Positions 8,131 through 16,316 of a DNA stretch of 64,000 bases are shown piece by piece; the stretch's first letter is position 1; each line of letters begins with the position of its first letter. The notes under the pieces were generated by a model. The model was not told the origin of the DNA, did no database searches, and was given only the letters and a program-made list of their open reading frames with translations. The position numbers and the translations under genes were made by a program. The DNA comes from Dryocola sp051307055 (GTDB taxonomy: Bacteria > Pseudomonadota > Gammaproteobacteria > Enterobacterales > Enterobacteriaceae), in NCBI RefSeq assembly GCF_051307055.1, contig NZ_CP149994.1, positions 2,728,001 to 2,792,000 of the forward strand, read 5' to 3'.

Positions 8131-9117
8131 CTAAGCTCTGGTCTTATAATTGCGGATCATATAACGTCCTAACACCACACCAGCACCAATCATCCCGCCC
8201 AGCAAGGTCGCCAGTATCAGCGTAATGCCACGTTTAGGACTATCTCTGCGAATAGGTAACGTCGGCTTCATGACATAGCGATAGGCATGGATAGTTTTAG
8301 GATCGATTTTCAGATTCTGAATATCAAAGAGATTTTTCCTGGTCTGATAATAAGCTCCCGAAAAGACCAGCGGGCGGGTCGACTCGTTTTTAATCATTGA
8401 AGTCAGCGCTTCACTGCCCAGCAGGAACAGGGTGTCCTGAGTTACGTCTGAAGTCTGCTGAACCTGCGGTGAGGCAACTTTGGCTTCGGTGGCAAATTTC
8501 AGCGCCTCGCTGATTTGCTTGATACGCAACTCTTTTTGTTCCTGGGCTACCTTTTCCTGCGTTTGCAACGAATCGACAAGCGTAGTGATTTGCAGCTTGA
8601 TACTGTCGTTAAGGTCAACGCCTAACTCTTCACCAATCTGCTCGTCAACTTGCTGAATATACTGGGCAATTTTAGTTTGCGCTTCTTCAGGCGAGCCACC
8701 TACGTAGGATATTTTGAGCGGAAGCTGTTGACCTTGTACAGCAGGCGCGATTGTTAGCTTTTCCGGTTCATCAAGATTAAACAAAGTTTCGGACAATGCT
8801 GACATTGAAGAACTGAAGCGTCCTACAACACGATTTTGCACATCTGTAAGGTTAGGTGCACCATTGCCATAAATAACGTTTAGTGCATTGTTGTAAGTTG
8901 CTATTTGAGCAGCATCCGGCTGAGTAATCACCGCTGTAGAGGTCCATTTCTCTTTGGCGACAAATAGGTAAATTACTGCAAGGAAGATAGCCAAAGCGGT
9001 AAAAGCAATAATTGTTAACTTCTCTTTCCATAGCTGTATAAAAAGATCAATTAAATCAACTTCTTCTGATTTAGTTTCAATGTGTTGTCGCGCCACATTA
9101 TTGTTATCTTGCTTCAT
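8131..9117 (-). CDS. wzz: Wzz, O-antigen chain-length determinant
   Basis: Polysaccharide co-polymerase that sets the modal number of O-units polymerised by Wzy in the periplasm. 328 aa with the diagnostic topology: transmembrane segment about 34-54, a long coiled-coil-rich periplasmic domain, and a second transmembrane segment about 298-317 preceded by the Pro-rich motif KPTLPIRRDSPKRG. The gene is convergent with hisI, as in E. coli. It has its own promoter about 140 bp upstream, so it is separated transcriptionally from rmlBA. Confidence 0.95.
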   Translation of the reverse strand: MKQDNNNVARQHIETKSEEVDLIDLFIQLWKEKLTIIAFTALAIFLAVIYLFVAKEKWTSTAVITQPDAAQIATYNNALNVIYGNGAPNLTDVQNRVVGRFSSSMSALSETLFNLDEPEKLTIAPAVQGQQLPLKISYVGGSPEEAQTKIAQYIQQVDEQIGEELGVDLNDSIKLQITTLVDSLQTQEKVAQEQKELRIKQISEALKFATEAKVASPQVQQTSDVTQDTLFLLGSEALTSMIKNESTRPLVFSGAYYQTRKNLFDIQNLKIDPKTIHAYRYVMKPTLPIRRDSPKRGITLILATLLGGMIGAGVVLGRYMIRNYKTRA

Positions 9118-9258
9118 GATTATCCTAAGAGAAATAGTTCATAAAATGCGATGACTTTCGCCGGGTTAAGTATAATCGGATAACAGCAAAATTACCTGGG
9201 AAGAAGTAAGGATTTTTCTCAGAATAGCCTGAAAAAAATTGTTGAAAATGTGAGCTTT

Positions 9259-9288
9259 AGCATAGCTTTAACTTTTTAAAAAAGTCAA
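9259..9288 (-). promoter_or_regulatory. Predicted wzz promoter
   Basis: On the minus strand TTGACT (9288-9283) and TATGCT (9264-9259) are separated by 18 bp. The element lies just downstream of the rmlA terminator hairpin and about 140 bp upstream of the wzz start. The rest of the 302-bp rmlA-wzz interval is A+T-rich and shows no remnant of rmlC, rmlD or ugd that I can recognise. Confidence 0.55.
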
Positions 9289-9299
9289 CGGCCTGTCAA

Positions 9300-9330
9300 A
9301 AATCAATCAGGCGCTCAAGTTAAGCGCCTG
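9300..9330 (-). terminator. Predicted terminator after rmlA
   Basis: Perfect 8-bp stem CAGGCGCT (9308-9315) / AGCGCCTG (9323-9330) with a 7-nt loop. On the minus strand the stem is followed by ATTGATTTTTG, a short imperfect T tract. Placed between rmlA and the wzz promoter. Confidence 0.55.
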
Positions 9331-9419
9331 CGAAAAATATAATGTTGCTTTTATGATAAATAGCAAATTTAGAGCTTAATTTAAGCTAAATAATCCAGCC
9401 AACTTAGCTTATTGCTTAC

Positions 9420-10286
9420 TTATTTTATGACCAGTTGCATCAGATATTGGCCATATGAAGTTTTTTCCATAGTCCTGGCGCTATCAAGTACCTGGTCCGC
9501 AGACATCCATCCCTTGCGCCAGGCAATTTCTTCAAGACAGGCGACTTTGAAGCCCTGACGCTTTTCAATGGTATGAACAAACTGCGAGGCTTCAATCAGG
9601 CTGTCATGCGTACCGGTGTCAAGCCAGGCGAAACCACGGCCGAGCAGTTCAACGGTGAGCTCATCCATCTCCAGATACATTTGATTAATACTTGTGATTT
9701 CGAGCTCATTTCGCTCTGAGGGTTTAACCTGCTTAGCTAAATCGACAACTTTATTATCATAAAAATAAAGTCCGGTAACTGCCCAGTTAGATTTTGGCTC
9801 CGCTGGCTTTTCTTCAATAGAGAGCGCGCGATAATTTTCATCAAATTCAACCACGCCAAAACGCTGCGGCGACATCACCTGGTAGCCGAAAACGGTCGCC
9901 CCATTTTGTCGACTGGCAACCGTCTCAAGTTTGCTGCCAAAACCCTGGCCAAAGAAGATATTGTCCCCCAGCACCAGGGCGCAGCTCTCGCCATTAATAA
10001 ACGCTTCGCCAATGATGAAAGCCTGCGCCAGACCTTCCGGACGCGCCTGGATTTCATAGCTAAGATTGATGCCTAAATGGTTGCCGTCACCCAGCAAACG
10101 CTGGAACGAAGGAAGATCCTCAAGCGTAGTGATCAGTAAAATATCGCGTATCCCTGCCAGCATAAGCACCGAGATCGGATAGTAAATCATGGGCTTATCA
10201 TAGATGGGCAAGAGTTGTTTTGAGACGCCGCGTGTGATTGGATAGAGCCGCGTGCCTGACCCCCCCGCCAGAATGATCCCCTTCAT
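9420..10286 (-). CDS. rmlA: RmlA, glucose-1-phosphate thymidylyltransferase
   Basis: Makes dTDP-glucose from dTTP and glucose-1-phosphate. The N-terminal signature GGSGTRLYP and KPMIYYPISVLM, and the later EEKPAEPKSN and GFAWLDTGTHDS segments, are those of RmlA/RffH. 288 aa from the ATG at 10286; AAGGA lies 6 bp upstream of it, while the only upstream in-frame start would be a TTG at 10292. It follows rmlB by 21 bp. No rmlC or rmlD is in the window, so a rhamnose pathway is incomplete here; the product could feed another dTDP-sugar route or the pair may be redundant with the ECA paralogues rffGH. Confidence 0.95.
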   Translation of the reverse strand: MKGIILAGGSGTRLYPITRGVSKQLLPIYDKPMIYYPISVLMLAGIRDILLITTLEDLPSFQRLLGDGNHLGINLSYEIQARPEGLAQAFIIGEAFINGESCALVLGDNIFFGQGFGSKLETVASRQNGATVFGYQVMSPQRFGVVEFDENYRALSIEEKPAEPKSNWAVTGLYFYDNKVVDLAKQVKPSERNELEITSINQMYLEMDELTVELLGRGFAWLDTGTHDSLIEASQFVHTIEKRQGFKVACLEEIAWRKGWMSADQVLDSARTMEKTSYGQYLMQLVIK

Positions 10287-10307
10287 ATTCAATCCTTATC
10301 TTCTTTA

Positions 10308-11372
10308 TTAACTACTGAGTCCTAAACGTTGCCTGGAATACGAACCGTCTTTAACCCGTTGCCACCATGACTCATTCGCGAGATACCATTCAACCGTTTT
10401 TCTGATGCCGCTTTCAAAGGTTTCGCTCGGTTTCCAGCCAAGCTCCCGTTCGATTTTAGAAGCATCAATAGCATAGCGCAGATCGTGGCCCGGACGATCC
10501 GTTACATACGTAATCAACTCTTCAAAATGATTAATTTGCGTGGGCTTAATCACCACTATTTCATCCAGCAGACGGCAAATGGTCTTCACAACATCAATGT
10601 TCTTGCGCTCGTTATGCCCACCAATATTGTAGGTCTCACCCGGTTTGCCTTCGGTGACAACCTTATAAAGCGCACGGGCATGATCTTCAACGTACAGCCA
10701 GTCACGGATCTGGCGACCATCGCCGTAGACAGGCAACGGCTTACCTTCCAGGGCATTGAGAATAACTAAAGGGATCAGTTTTTCAGGAAAGTGGTAAGGC
10801 CCATAGTTATTGGAGCAATTGGTCACGATAGTCGGCATGCCGTAGGTACGCAGCCAGGCGCGAACCAGGTGATCGCTGGAAGCTTTTGAGGCGGAGTAAG
10901 GGCTGCTCGGCGCATAAGGTGTCGTCTCGGTAAACAGCGACTCGGTATCATGCAGATCACCATAAACCTCATCAGTAGAAATATGATGGAAGCGAAAGGC
11001 TTCTTTGGCCGGTGATGCCAGCTTATTCCAGTAATGTCGCGCTGCTTCCAGAAGAACATAGGTTCCGACAATGTTTGTTTCAATAAAGGCCGCAGGCCCA
11101 TCAATTGAACGATCAACGTGGCTTTCAGCCGCAAGGTGCATCACCGCATCCGGCTGAAACTCCTCAAAGACCTTATCTAATGCGGCCCTGTCACAGATAT
11201 CAATTTGGCGAAATGAATACCGGGCGTTACTGGCGACAGGAGCGAGGGAATCAATATTTCCGGCATAGGTCAGTTTATCAATGACCATAACTTCGTCACT
11301 GGTTGCGTCAATAACGTGGCGAACTACGGCAGAACCGATAAAGCCTGCACCGCCGGTTACGATAATTTTCAT
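10308..11372 (-). CDS. rmlB: RmlB, dTDP-glucose 4,6-dehydratase
   Basis: Converts dTDP-glucose to dTDP-4-keto-6-deoxyglucose. Extended SDR fold: NAD-binding GGAGFIGS at residues 7-14, the STDEVYGD active-site Thr-Asp-Glu, and the YSASKASS Tyr-X3-Lys motif. 354 aa. It is the first gene of a two-gene rmlBA unit lying between the gnd terminator and wzz. In E. coli this slot holds ugd, and in Klebsiella capsule loci rmlBADC-ugd; here rmlD, rmlC and ugd are missing. Confidence 0.95.
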   Translation of the reverse strand: MKIIVTGGAGFIGSAVVRHVIDATSDEVMVIDKLTYAGNIDSLAPVASNARYSFRQIDICDRAALDKVFEEFQPDAVMHLAAESHVDRSIDGPAAFIETNIVGTYVLLEAARHYWNKLASPAKEAFRFHHISTDEVYGDLHDTESLFTETTPYAPSSPYSASKASSDHLVRAWLRTYGMPTIVTNCSNNYGPYHFPEKLIPLVILNALEGKPLPVYGDGRQIRDWLYVEDHARALYKVVTEGKPGETYNIGGHNERKNIDVVKTICRLLDEIVVIKPTQINHFEELITYVTDRPGHDLRYAIDASKIERELGWKPSETFESGIRKTVEWYLANESWWQRVKDGSYSRQRLGLSS

Positions 11373-11455
11373 AAAGCCTCAAACAATGCGAATCTGCATA
11401 TCCTGCCTTTATTACTTTCGGCAGTAAGAAAGTAAAAGCAAATTTATACGTAGAT

Positions 11456-11497
11456 TAAAAAGAAAAAACCAGTGGGAAGCAATCCCCCACTGGTTTC
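11456..11497 (-). terminator. Rho-independent terminator after gnd
   Basis: On the minus strand a 9-bp stem, ACCAGTGGG / CCCACTGGT (11494-11486 with 11476-11468), is followed by TTTTTTCTTTTT. This ends gnd transcription before rmlB. Confidence 0.9.
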
Positions 11498-11524
11498 AAA
11501 TTACACAATAACTTGCTGCAAAAA

Positions 11525-12937
11525 TTATTTTTCCATCCACTCGGTATGGAATACGCCTTCTTTATCCGTACGCTTATAAGTATGCGCACCGAAGTAGTCG
11601 CGCTGCGCCTGAATCAGGTTTGCAGGCAGGACTGCCGAGCGGTAGCTATCGTAGTAAGAGATAGCCGCGGAGAAAGTAGGCGTTGGAATGCCATTCTGCA
11701 CCGCATAAGAAACCACATCGCGCAGCGCTTGCTGATATTCGTCTGCGATTTTCTTAAAGTAAGGTGCCAGCAGCAGGTTAGCAATAGCTGGGTTTTCTGC
11801 ATAGGCATCAGTGATTTTCTGCAGGAACTGAGCACGGATAATACAGCCCGCACGGAAGATTTTTGCAATCTCACCGTAGTTCAGATCCCAGTTGTTCTCT
11901 TCTGACGCAGCACGCAGTTGGGAGAAGCCCTGCGCGTAAGAAACGATTTTACCCAGATACAGCGCACGACGAACTTTCTCAGCGAACTCGGTTTTATCAC
12001 CAGTAAATGGCTTAGCCTGGGGGCCGCTCAGCACTTTAGAAGCGGCGACACGCTGCTCTTTCAAAGAGGAAATATAGCGCGCGAAAACAGACTCGGTGAT
12101 AAGAGAGAGTGGTTCGCCAAGATCCAGCGAGCTCTGGCTGGTCCATTTGCCGGTACCTTTGTTGGCCGCTTCATCAAGGATCACATCGACCAGGTATTTA
12201 CCTTCTTCATCTTTTTTAGTGAAGATGTCTTTGGTGATGTCGATGAGGTAGCTGCTCAGCTCACCTTTATTCCATTCGGTAAAGGTAGTCGCCAGCTCTT
12301 CGTTGGAGAGATTCAGGCCGTTTTTAAGCAGTGAATAAGCTTCGGCGATTAACTGCATGTCGCCGTATTCGATACCGTTGTGCACCATCTTCACGTAGTG
12401 ACCTGCGCCATCCGCACCGATATAGGTCACGCAAGGTTCGCCATCTTCAGCAACCGCTGCGATTTGCTTAAGAATTGGAGCAACTAATTCGTAAGCTTCT
12501 TTCTGACCGCCGGGCATGATGGATGGCCCCTTCAAAGCGCCCTCTTCGCCGCCAGAGACACCGGTACCGATAAAGTTGAAGCCTTCCGCAGACAGCTCAC
12601 GGTTACGACGAATGGTATCCAGGAAGAAGGTGTTGCCACCGTCGATCAGAATGTCGCCCTTCTCAAGATATGGCTTGAGGGAATCGATGGTTTTATCAGT
12701 CGCTTCGCCCGCCTTCACCATCAACAGGATACGGCGAGGAGTTTCCAGGGATTCCACAAACTCTTGTACCGTATAGTAAGGAACCAGCTTCTTGCCCGGG
12801 TTCTCAGCGATAACTTCTTCAGTCTTGTCGCCGGAGCGGTTGAACACGGAAACGGTATAGCCACGGCTTTCGATGTTCAGCGCCAGATTGCGCCCCATCA
12901 CGGCCATACCAACGACGCCGATCTGCTGTTTGGACAT
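11525..12937 (-). CDS. gnd: Gnd, 6-phosphogluconate dehydrogenase (decarboxylating)
   Basis: Pentose phosphate pathway enzyme; NADP+-dependent oxidation of 6-phosphogluconate to ribulose 5-phosphate. The N-terminal GMAVMGRNLALN is the dinucleotide-binding loop; GGNTFF, GTGVSGGEEGA and the active-site KMVHNGIEYGDM follow. 470 aa from the ATG at 12937, which has AGGAG 7 bp upstream; E. coli Gnd has 468. A longer reading frame begins at 12985 but lacks family support. Gnd is the classical right-hand marker of the O-antigen locus and is often exchanged along with it. Confidence 0.97.
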   Translation of the reverse strand: MSKQQIGVVGMAVMGRNLALNIESRGYTVSVFNRSGDKTEEVIAENPGKKLVPYYTVQEFVESLETPRRILLMVKAGEATDKTIDSLKPYLEKGDILIDGGNTFFLDTIRRNRELSAEGFNFIGTGVSGGEEGALKGPSIMPGGQKEAYELVAPILKQIAAVAEDGEPCVTYIGADGAGHYVKMVHNGIEYGDMQLIAEAYSLLKNGLNLSNEELATTFTEWNKGELSSYLIDITKDIFTKKDEEGKYLVDVILDEAANKGTGKWTSQSSLDLGEPLSLITESVFARYISSLKEQRVAASKVLSGPQAKPFTGDKTEFAEKVRRALYLGKIVSYAQGFSQLRAASEENNWDLNYGEIAKIFRAGCIIRAQFLQKITDAYAENPAIANLLLAPYFKKIADEYQQALRDVVSYAVQNGIPTPTFSAAISYYDSYRSAVLPANLIQAQRDYFGAHTYKRTDKEGVFHTEWMEK

Positions 12938-13243
12938 TACATACTCCTGTCTTAAGGATAGTAGCTGTGCTGTAGTACACAGCATTAATGTAGTTTCGAT
13001 GTTAACTCAGGATTGGCAGGCATGAATAGCTTTTGCTGATCTATGTCACACTGATTGTATAAATCATAGAATGTCTGCTACCGCGACAAAAGAGATAACT
13101 CTCGTAAGGGCAGTAACGTTTCACCAATGCTATCTTTGCTGTATTCATTATTCAGATCCCTTAGCAGCCTGGAACAGGCTGAGGGTAGACGCTGTGTCAT
13201 TTGAATAGGAATAACCTCTTAAAGCAACGGTGGCCATTTTTTA
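12938..13243 (-). promoter_or_regulatory. gnd upstream region with a CRP-like site
   Basis: 306 bp without a gene between the last O-antigen gene and gnd. TGTGACATAGATCA on the minus strand (13050-13037) resembles a CRP half-site pair, about 100 bp upstream of the gnd start. A hairpin CAGCCTG-GAA-CAGGCTG (13165-13181) has no T tract and is not a clear terminator. I see no gene remnant. Confidence 0.3.
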
Positions 13244-14482
13244 TCACCTGGTATCACATGCTGAGTCATTGAATATGATGTCTGCATAATGCTTTGCGAG
13301 CTGTTTATAATTTCTGTTATTTAAAATCCACTCTCGCCCTCTAAGCCCCATCTCATTCCTTGATTCCTGAGACATATCTTTTAATAAAAGAATCTTGTCT
13401 ATGACGGCCTGAGTGTTTTCAGCCGGAACAAAAAAACCAGATTCAGCTTCACTAACCATCGATTGATAACCGCTATAAGAAGCAATAATCGGCCTCGCTG
13501 CGATCATATAATCGATCAGCTTATTTAAAGACTGACCATAATCCCACACTTTAGAATTGAAAGCGGCAAGATAAAGCACATCCGCATGACGCAACACTGA
13601 TTGCACCATGAGTCGAGGGATTTTTGGCATAAAGCTTATATTTTTACAATGCGAATAGCGACTCATATACTGTGACCTTAGAGCACCATCACCAATTATG
13701 ATAAATTGGATATCGTTATGATCAATTAATTTTTCTGCTGTTGAAAACAAAGTATCTAACGCATTGGTAATACCAACGGTACCTGCATAAACAATATGAA
13801 ACTTTCCTTTATGGAAAAATTTATTTAATTCATTTTCATCAATGTCCCTTTGAACAGAAAGCACATCAGGATCGAACCCCATGGGTACGCAGTGCGTTGG
13901 TTTAGCATAGCCCAAGACATGATGAACGTGCTCACCTAAATTAGGCATGGTGCCAACAATTGCATCTGCCGTTTTATAGGCAAAATGCTCAAGTTTCGCT
14001 AAAAGCATGACAAAAGGGTTAGAAGGGCTAAAACCACCTTCTTCTATTATTGTTAGTGGCCAAATATCTCGTACCTCAAGCACCAATTTGCATTTATATT
14101 TGCGACGTAATAAATAGCCATTAATAATGCTCATGAGCGACAAACTAGAAACGATCACCGCATCAGGTCGACTGATTTGTTTCTTCGGTAGCTTAAAGAC
14201 TAGCCATTCAAAGTGAAACCAGCTAATAACACGTTTTATTGATTTAGGGATCTCATATTTATAAGTCTTGAGCCAATAAATAACGAGATTTTCTCTTTGA
14301 TCCTTCTCAACTGGTAAGGTACGTACCGCGACGTCATATACAGAATTAGAATCAGAGGCTATTACCGTGACATCATATCCTAATTTACCGAGCTCATTAG
14401 TTAAAAACCAATCACGGCCACCTGCAGAGTTTTTAGTTTGCGGCGAGTAATACTTAGAAATATACCAAATACTCTTACTCAT
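13244..14482 (-). CDS. Glycosyltransferase family 4 (WbpJ/WbuB-like), O-antigen locus
   Basis: 412 aa GT-B fold GT4 transferase. The N-terminus SKYYSPQTKNSAGGRDWFLTNELGKLGYDVTVI is characteristic of WbuB/WcaI-like transferases; the nucleotide-sugar domain shows VYAGTVGITNALD, IIGDGALRS and KLIDYMIAARPII, in which the usual EX7E acceptor motif is altered. Cytoplasmic enzyme expected to add one sugar to the lipid-linked O-unit. Length and position next to the WbpG-type gene resemble WbpJ of P. aeruginosa O5 (about 413 aa, from memory). Last gene of the O operon; overlaps the upstream gene by 8 bp. Donor specificity cannot be read from sequence. Confidence 0.85.
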   Translation of the reverse strand: MSKSIWYISKYYSPQTKNSAGGRDWFLTNELGKLGYDVTVIASDSNSVYDVAVRTLPVEKDQRENLVIYWLKTYKYEIPKSIKRVISWFHFEWLVFKLPKKQISRPDAVIVSSLSLMSIINGYLLRRKYKCKLVLEVRDIWPLTIIEEGGFSPSNPFVMLLAKLEHFAYKTADAIVGTMPNLGEHVHHVLGYAKPTHCVPMGFDPDVLSVQRDIDENELNKFFHKGKFHIVYAGTVGITNALDTLFSTAEKLIDHNDIQFIIIGDGALRSQYMSRYSHCKNISFMPKIPRLMVQSVLRHADVLYLAAFNSKVWDYGQSLNKLIDYMIAARPIIASYSGYQSMVSEAESGFFVPAENTQAVIDKILLLKDMSQESRNEMGLRGREWILNNRNYKQLAKHYADIIFNDSACDTR

Positions 14483-16304
14483 GATGACCTTCGTATAACT
14501 TGGGGATATTATTAATTACTTTAATAACATCAGAGAAATCCATATCAAGAGCATCCAAATACCAGCGAATATTTTCGTAACGTGGTTGGTTCTCATCCTC
14601 AACTAGACGTAATGCTTCTTCTCTTGTTATCTGTCCTTCACGAATTTGGTTGCTGCGGAAAGTATCGTGTTCCGTAAAACCTGCAACGATATAATAAATG
14701 TAGTTATAAAATGCGGCAGTACCATCCCCAATTCGCCAGGTAGTACTGGTATCTACAGCGGTTTCCCAATCATATTGATTAATTAAAGTGTCATCGATTA
14801 ATTTCTCATCCCAACGCCAATAATCAAAGATATGATAATAATCTTTTTTCTCTGTAAAGCTACGATAATATTCGCCAGAAAGAGTATCCCACAGGGAACT
14901 ATTGAAATAGCCCGGGCTTTGCAGCATAGCTTTAAATCTGAGCTTTTGATATTCAAGCTGTTTTTGCCAGCCATGACTATATACCCGCTCTTCCGCAAAA
15001 TCAGGTGGTACACCTAAAAATCCGGATTTGAAATGCGTAACTTCGAGCGGATTGACACCCCAAAGGTTGAGATCGATACCGGTTTGTTTTTTTACCGCTT
15101 CAACATGACGGAAAAAATGTTTATCGCCTGCAGTTAAAATACTGATCATGCCAAGATGAGGGGATTTCAACCACGCCTTAAGATTGGTTGCAATATTGCG
15201 TCTTTTTTTGGCTATATCATCCGCGATAATGATATTTTCAACACCTAACTCGGCACACATTCTGCTGATATTTCGGCGTCCTAAATCAGTCACCATACCC
15301 CAGTCATAAGTATAAGTAACCGGCTTCATCTCGAGTTCTTTTACAATAAGATGCAGGCCATAACAACTATCACGGCCACCAGAGAAAGGTACAATACAAT
15401 CTAATTGCCCGTTTCGGCGATAAGGTTTTACCAGCTCAAATATCTCTTCTTTAGGCTTTGGGTTATTTCTTGGTTTGTAGTTATTACAGTAATTACAAAC
15501 ACCATTAGCATCAAAAGAAATATATGGCATCGTTTCAGGAAGAATACATTTAGTACAACGGCGTAAGTTAGGCCGTGGATATTCGAGCAGGTCAATTTCC
15601 GACTGAATTTTTACAAACTTAGGAATCAGATTTATTTTACGGGAATTATTATCCTTAACAATAAATTTTTCTGCTAAAGGAATGTCCAACACTACTTCTT
15701 CATTAATGATTTGTCTAATACCGCTACAGCCAAGTTTTGTTAACGGGTATTGTTCTGAAGAAAAGTAAAAAGCTTCTCCTTTATTACCAACGTACAGACT
15801 ACCATTATTTGAAAAAAGGATCGCTTTCCCTAATTTAGGAACAACTATTGCTGTAGCAACAACACCCTTGCACAGTGACAGAACTTTATCAGCCAGACCT
15901 TCAACTGCACCCGTTTCATCTATATGACGTTCAACGATAGCAGCAATGATCTCGGTGTCGATTTCTTGTCTGCGTTCAAGAGACAGTTCTGACCATAGTG
16001 ATTCATGATTCACAACGATGCCGTTGTGAATAACACCAACATCACCACGGATAACAGGTTGGTTATCAGCAAGACCATTTGTAATCAGGCGGCTATGACC
16101 CAGGGCAACAGATGAGTTTGCAACACTAACCCCTGCCATCAGTTTTTTAATATCATAATCTGCACGATAAACTTTATAACTGCCATGTGAATTCATAATA
16201 AGACCGCTTGAATCACGACCACGCTGTCTCGCGTGTTCGGCAAGCAGTTTGAGTTCAGATAATTCCACAGTCTTCTTAGAAATAATGCCAAAAATACCAC
16301 ACAT
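14475..16304 (-). CDS. Fusion of class II glutamine amidotransferase and WbpG-type N-acetyl-sugar amidotransferase
   Basis: 609 aa with two catalytic halves. Residues 1 to about 225 form a class II (Ntn-type) glutaminase: MCGIFG gives Cys2 as nucleophile after Met removal; RGRDSSG (28-34), GHSRLITNG with R72, VIHNG with N94-G95 and D116 correspond to glutamine-binding residues of GlmS. Residues about 245-609 resemble WbpG/PseA: CTKC (250-253) and CNYC (270-273) form a Cys4 motif, and PFSGGRDS (306-313) is a PP-loop ATP site. WbpG-type enzymes convert an acetamido to an acetamidino group on UDP-sugars; Pseudomonas WbpG works with a separate HisH2/HisF2 pair, and no such genes occur in this locus. 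I infer a self-contained, glutamine-dependent enzyme that modifies the 3-N position of the mannuronic acid. The substrate is inferred from neighbours. Confidence 0.85.
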   Translation of the reverse strand: MCGIFGIISKKTVELSELKLLAEHARQRGRDSSGLIMNSHGSYKVYRADYDIKKLMAGVSVANSSVALGHSRLITNGLADNQPVIRGDVGVIHNGIVVNHESLWSELSLERRQEIDTEIIAAIVERHIDETGAVEGLADKVLSLCKGVVATAIVVPKLGKAILFSNNGSLYVGNKGEAFYFSSEQYPLTKLGCSGIRQIINEEVVLDIPLAEKFIVKDNNSRKINLIPKFVKIQSEIDLLEYPRPNLRRCTKCILPETMPYISFDANGVCNYCNNYKPRNNPKPKEEIFELVKPYRRNGQLDCIVPFSGGRDSCYGLHLIVKELEMKPVTYTYDWGMVTDLGRRNISRMCAELGVENIIIADDIAKKRRNIATNLKAWLKSPHLGMISILTAGDKHFFRHVEAVKKQTGIDLNLWGVNPLEVTHFKSGFLGVPPDFAEERVYSHGWQKQLEYQKLRFKAMLQSPGYFNSSLWDTLSGEYYRSFTEKKDYYHIFDYWRWDEKLIDDTLINQYDWETAVDTSTTWRIGDGTAAFYNYIYYIVAGFTEHDTFRSNQIREGQITREEALRLVEDENQPRYENIRWYLDALDMDFSDVIKVINNIPKLYEGHHE

Positions 16305-16316
16305 ATATAAACCCTA

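Noticed and set aside
11412..11435. Inverted repeat TTACTTTC/GAAAGTAA upstream of rmlB as an operator
   Set aside because: Arms are short and A+T-rich in an A+T-rich interval, with no clear promoter around it; chance is likely.
13165..13181. Hairpin CAGCCTG-GAA-CAGGCTG as terminator of the O-antigen operon
   Set aside because: No T tract on the minus strand after the stem; it may only be a structural element in the gnd leader.
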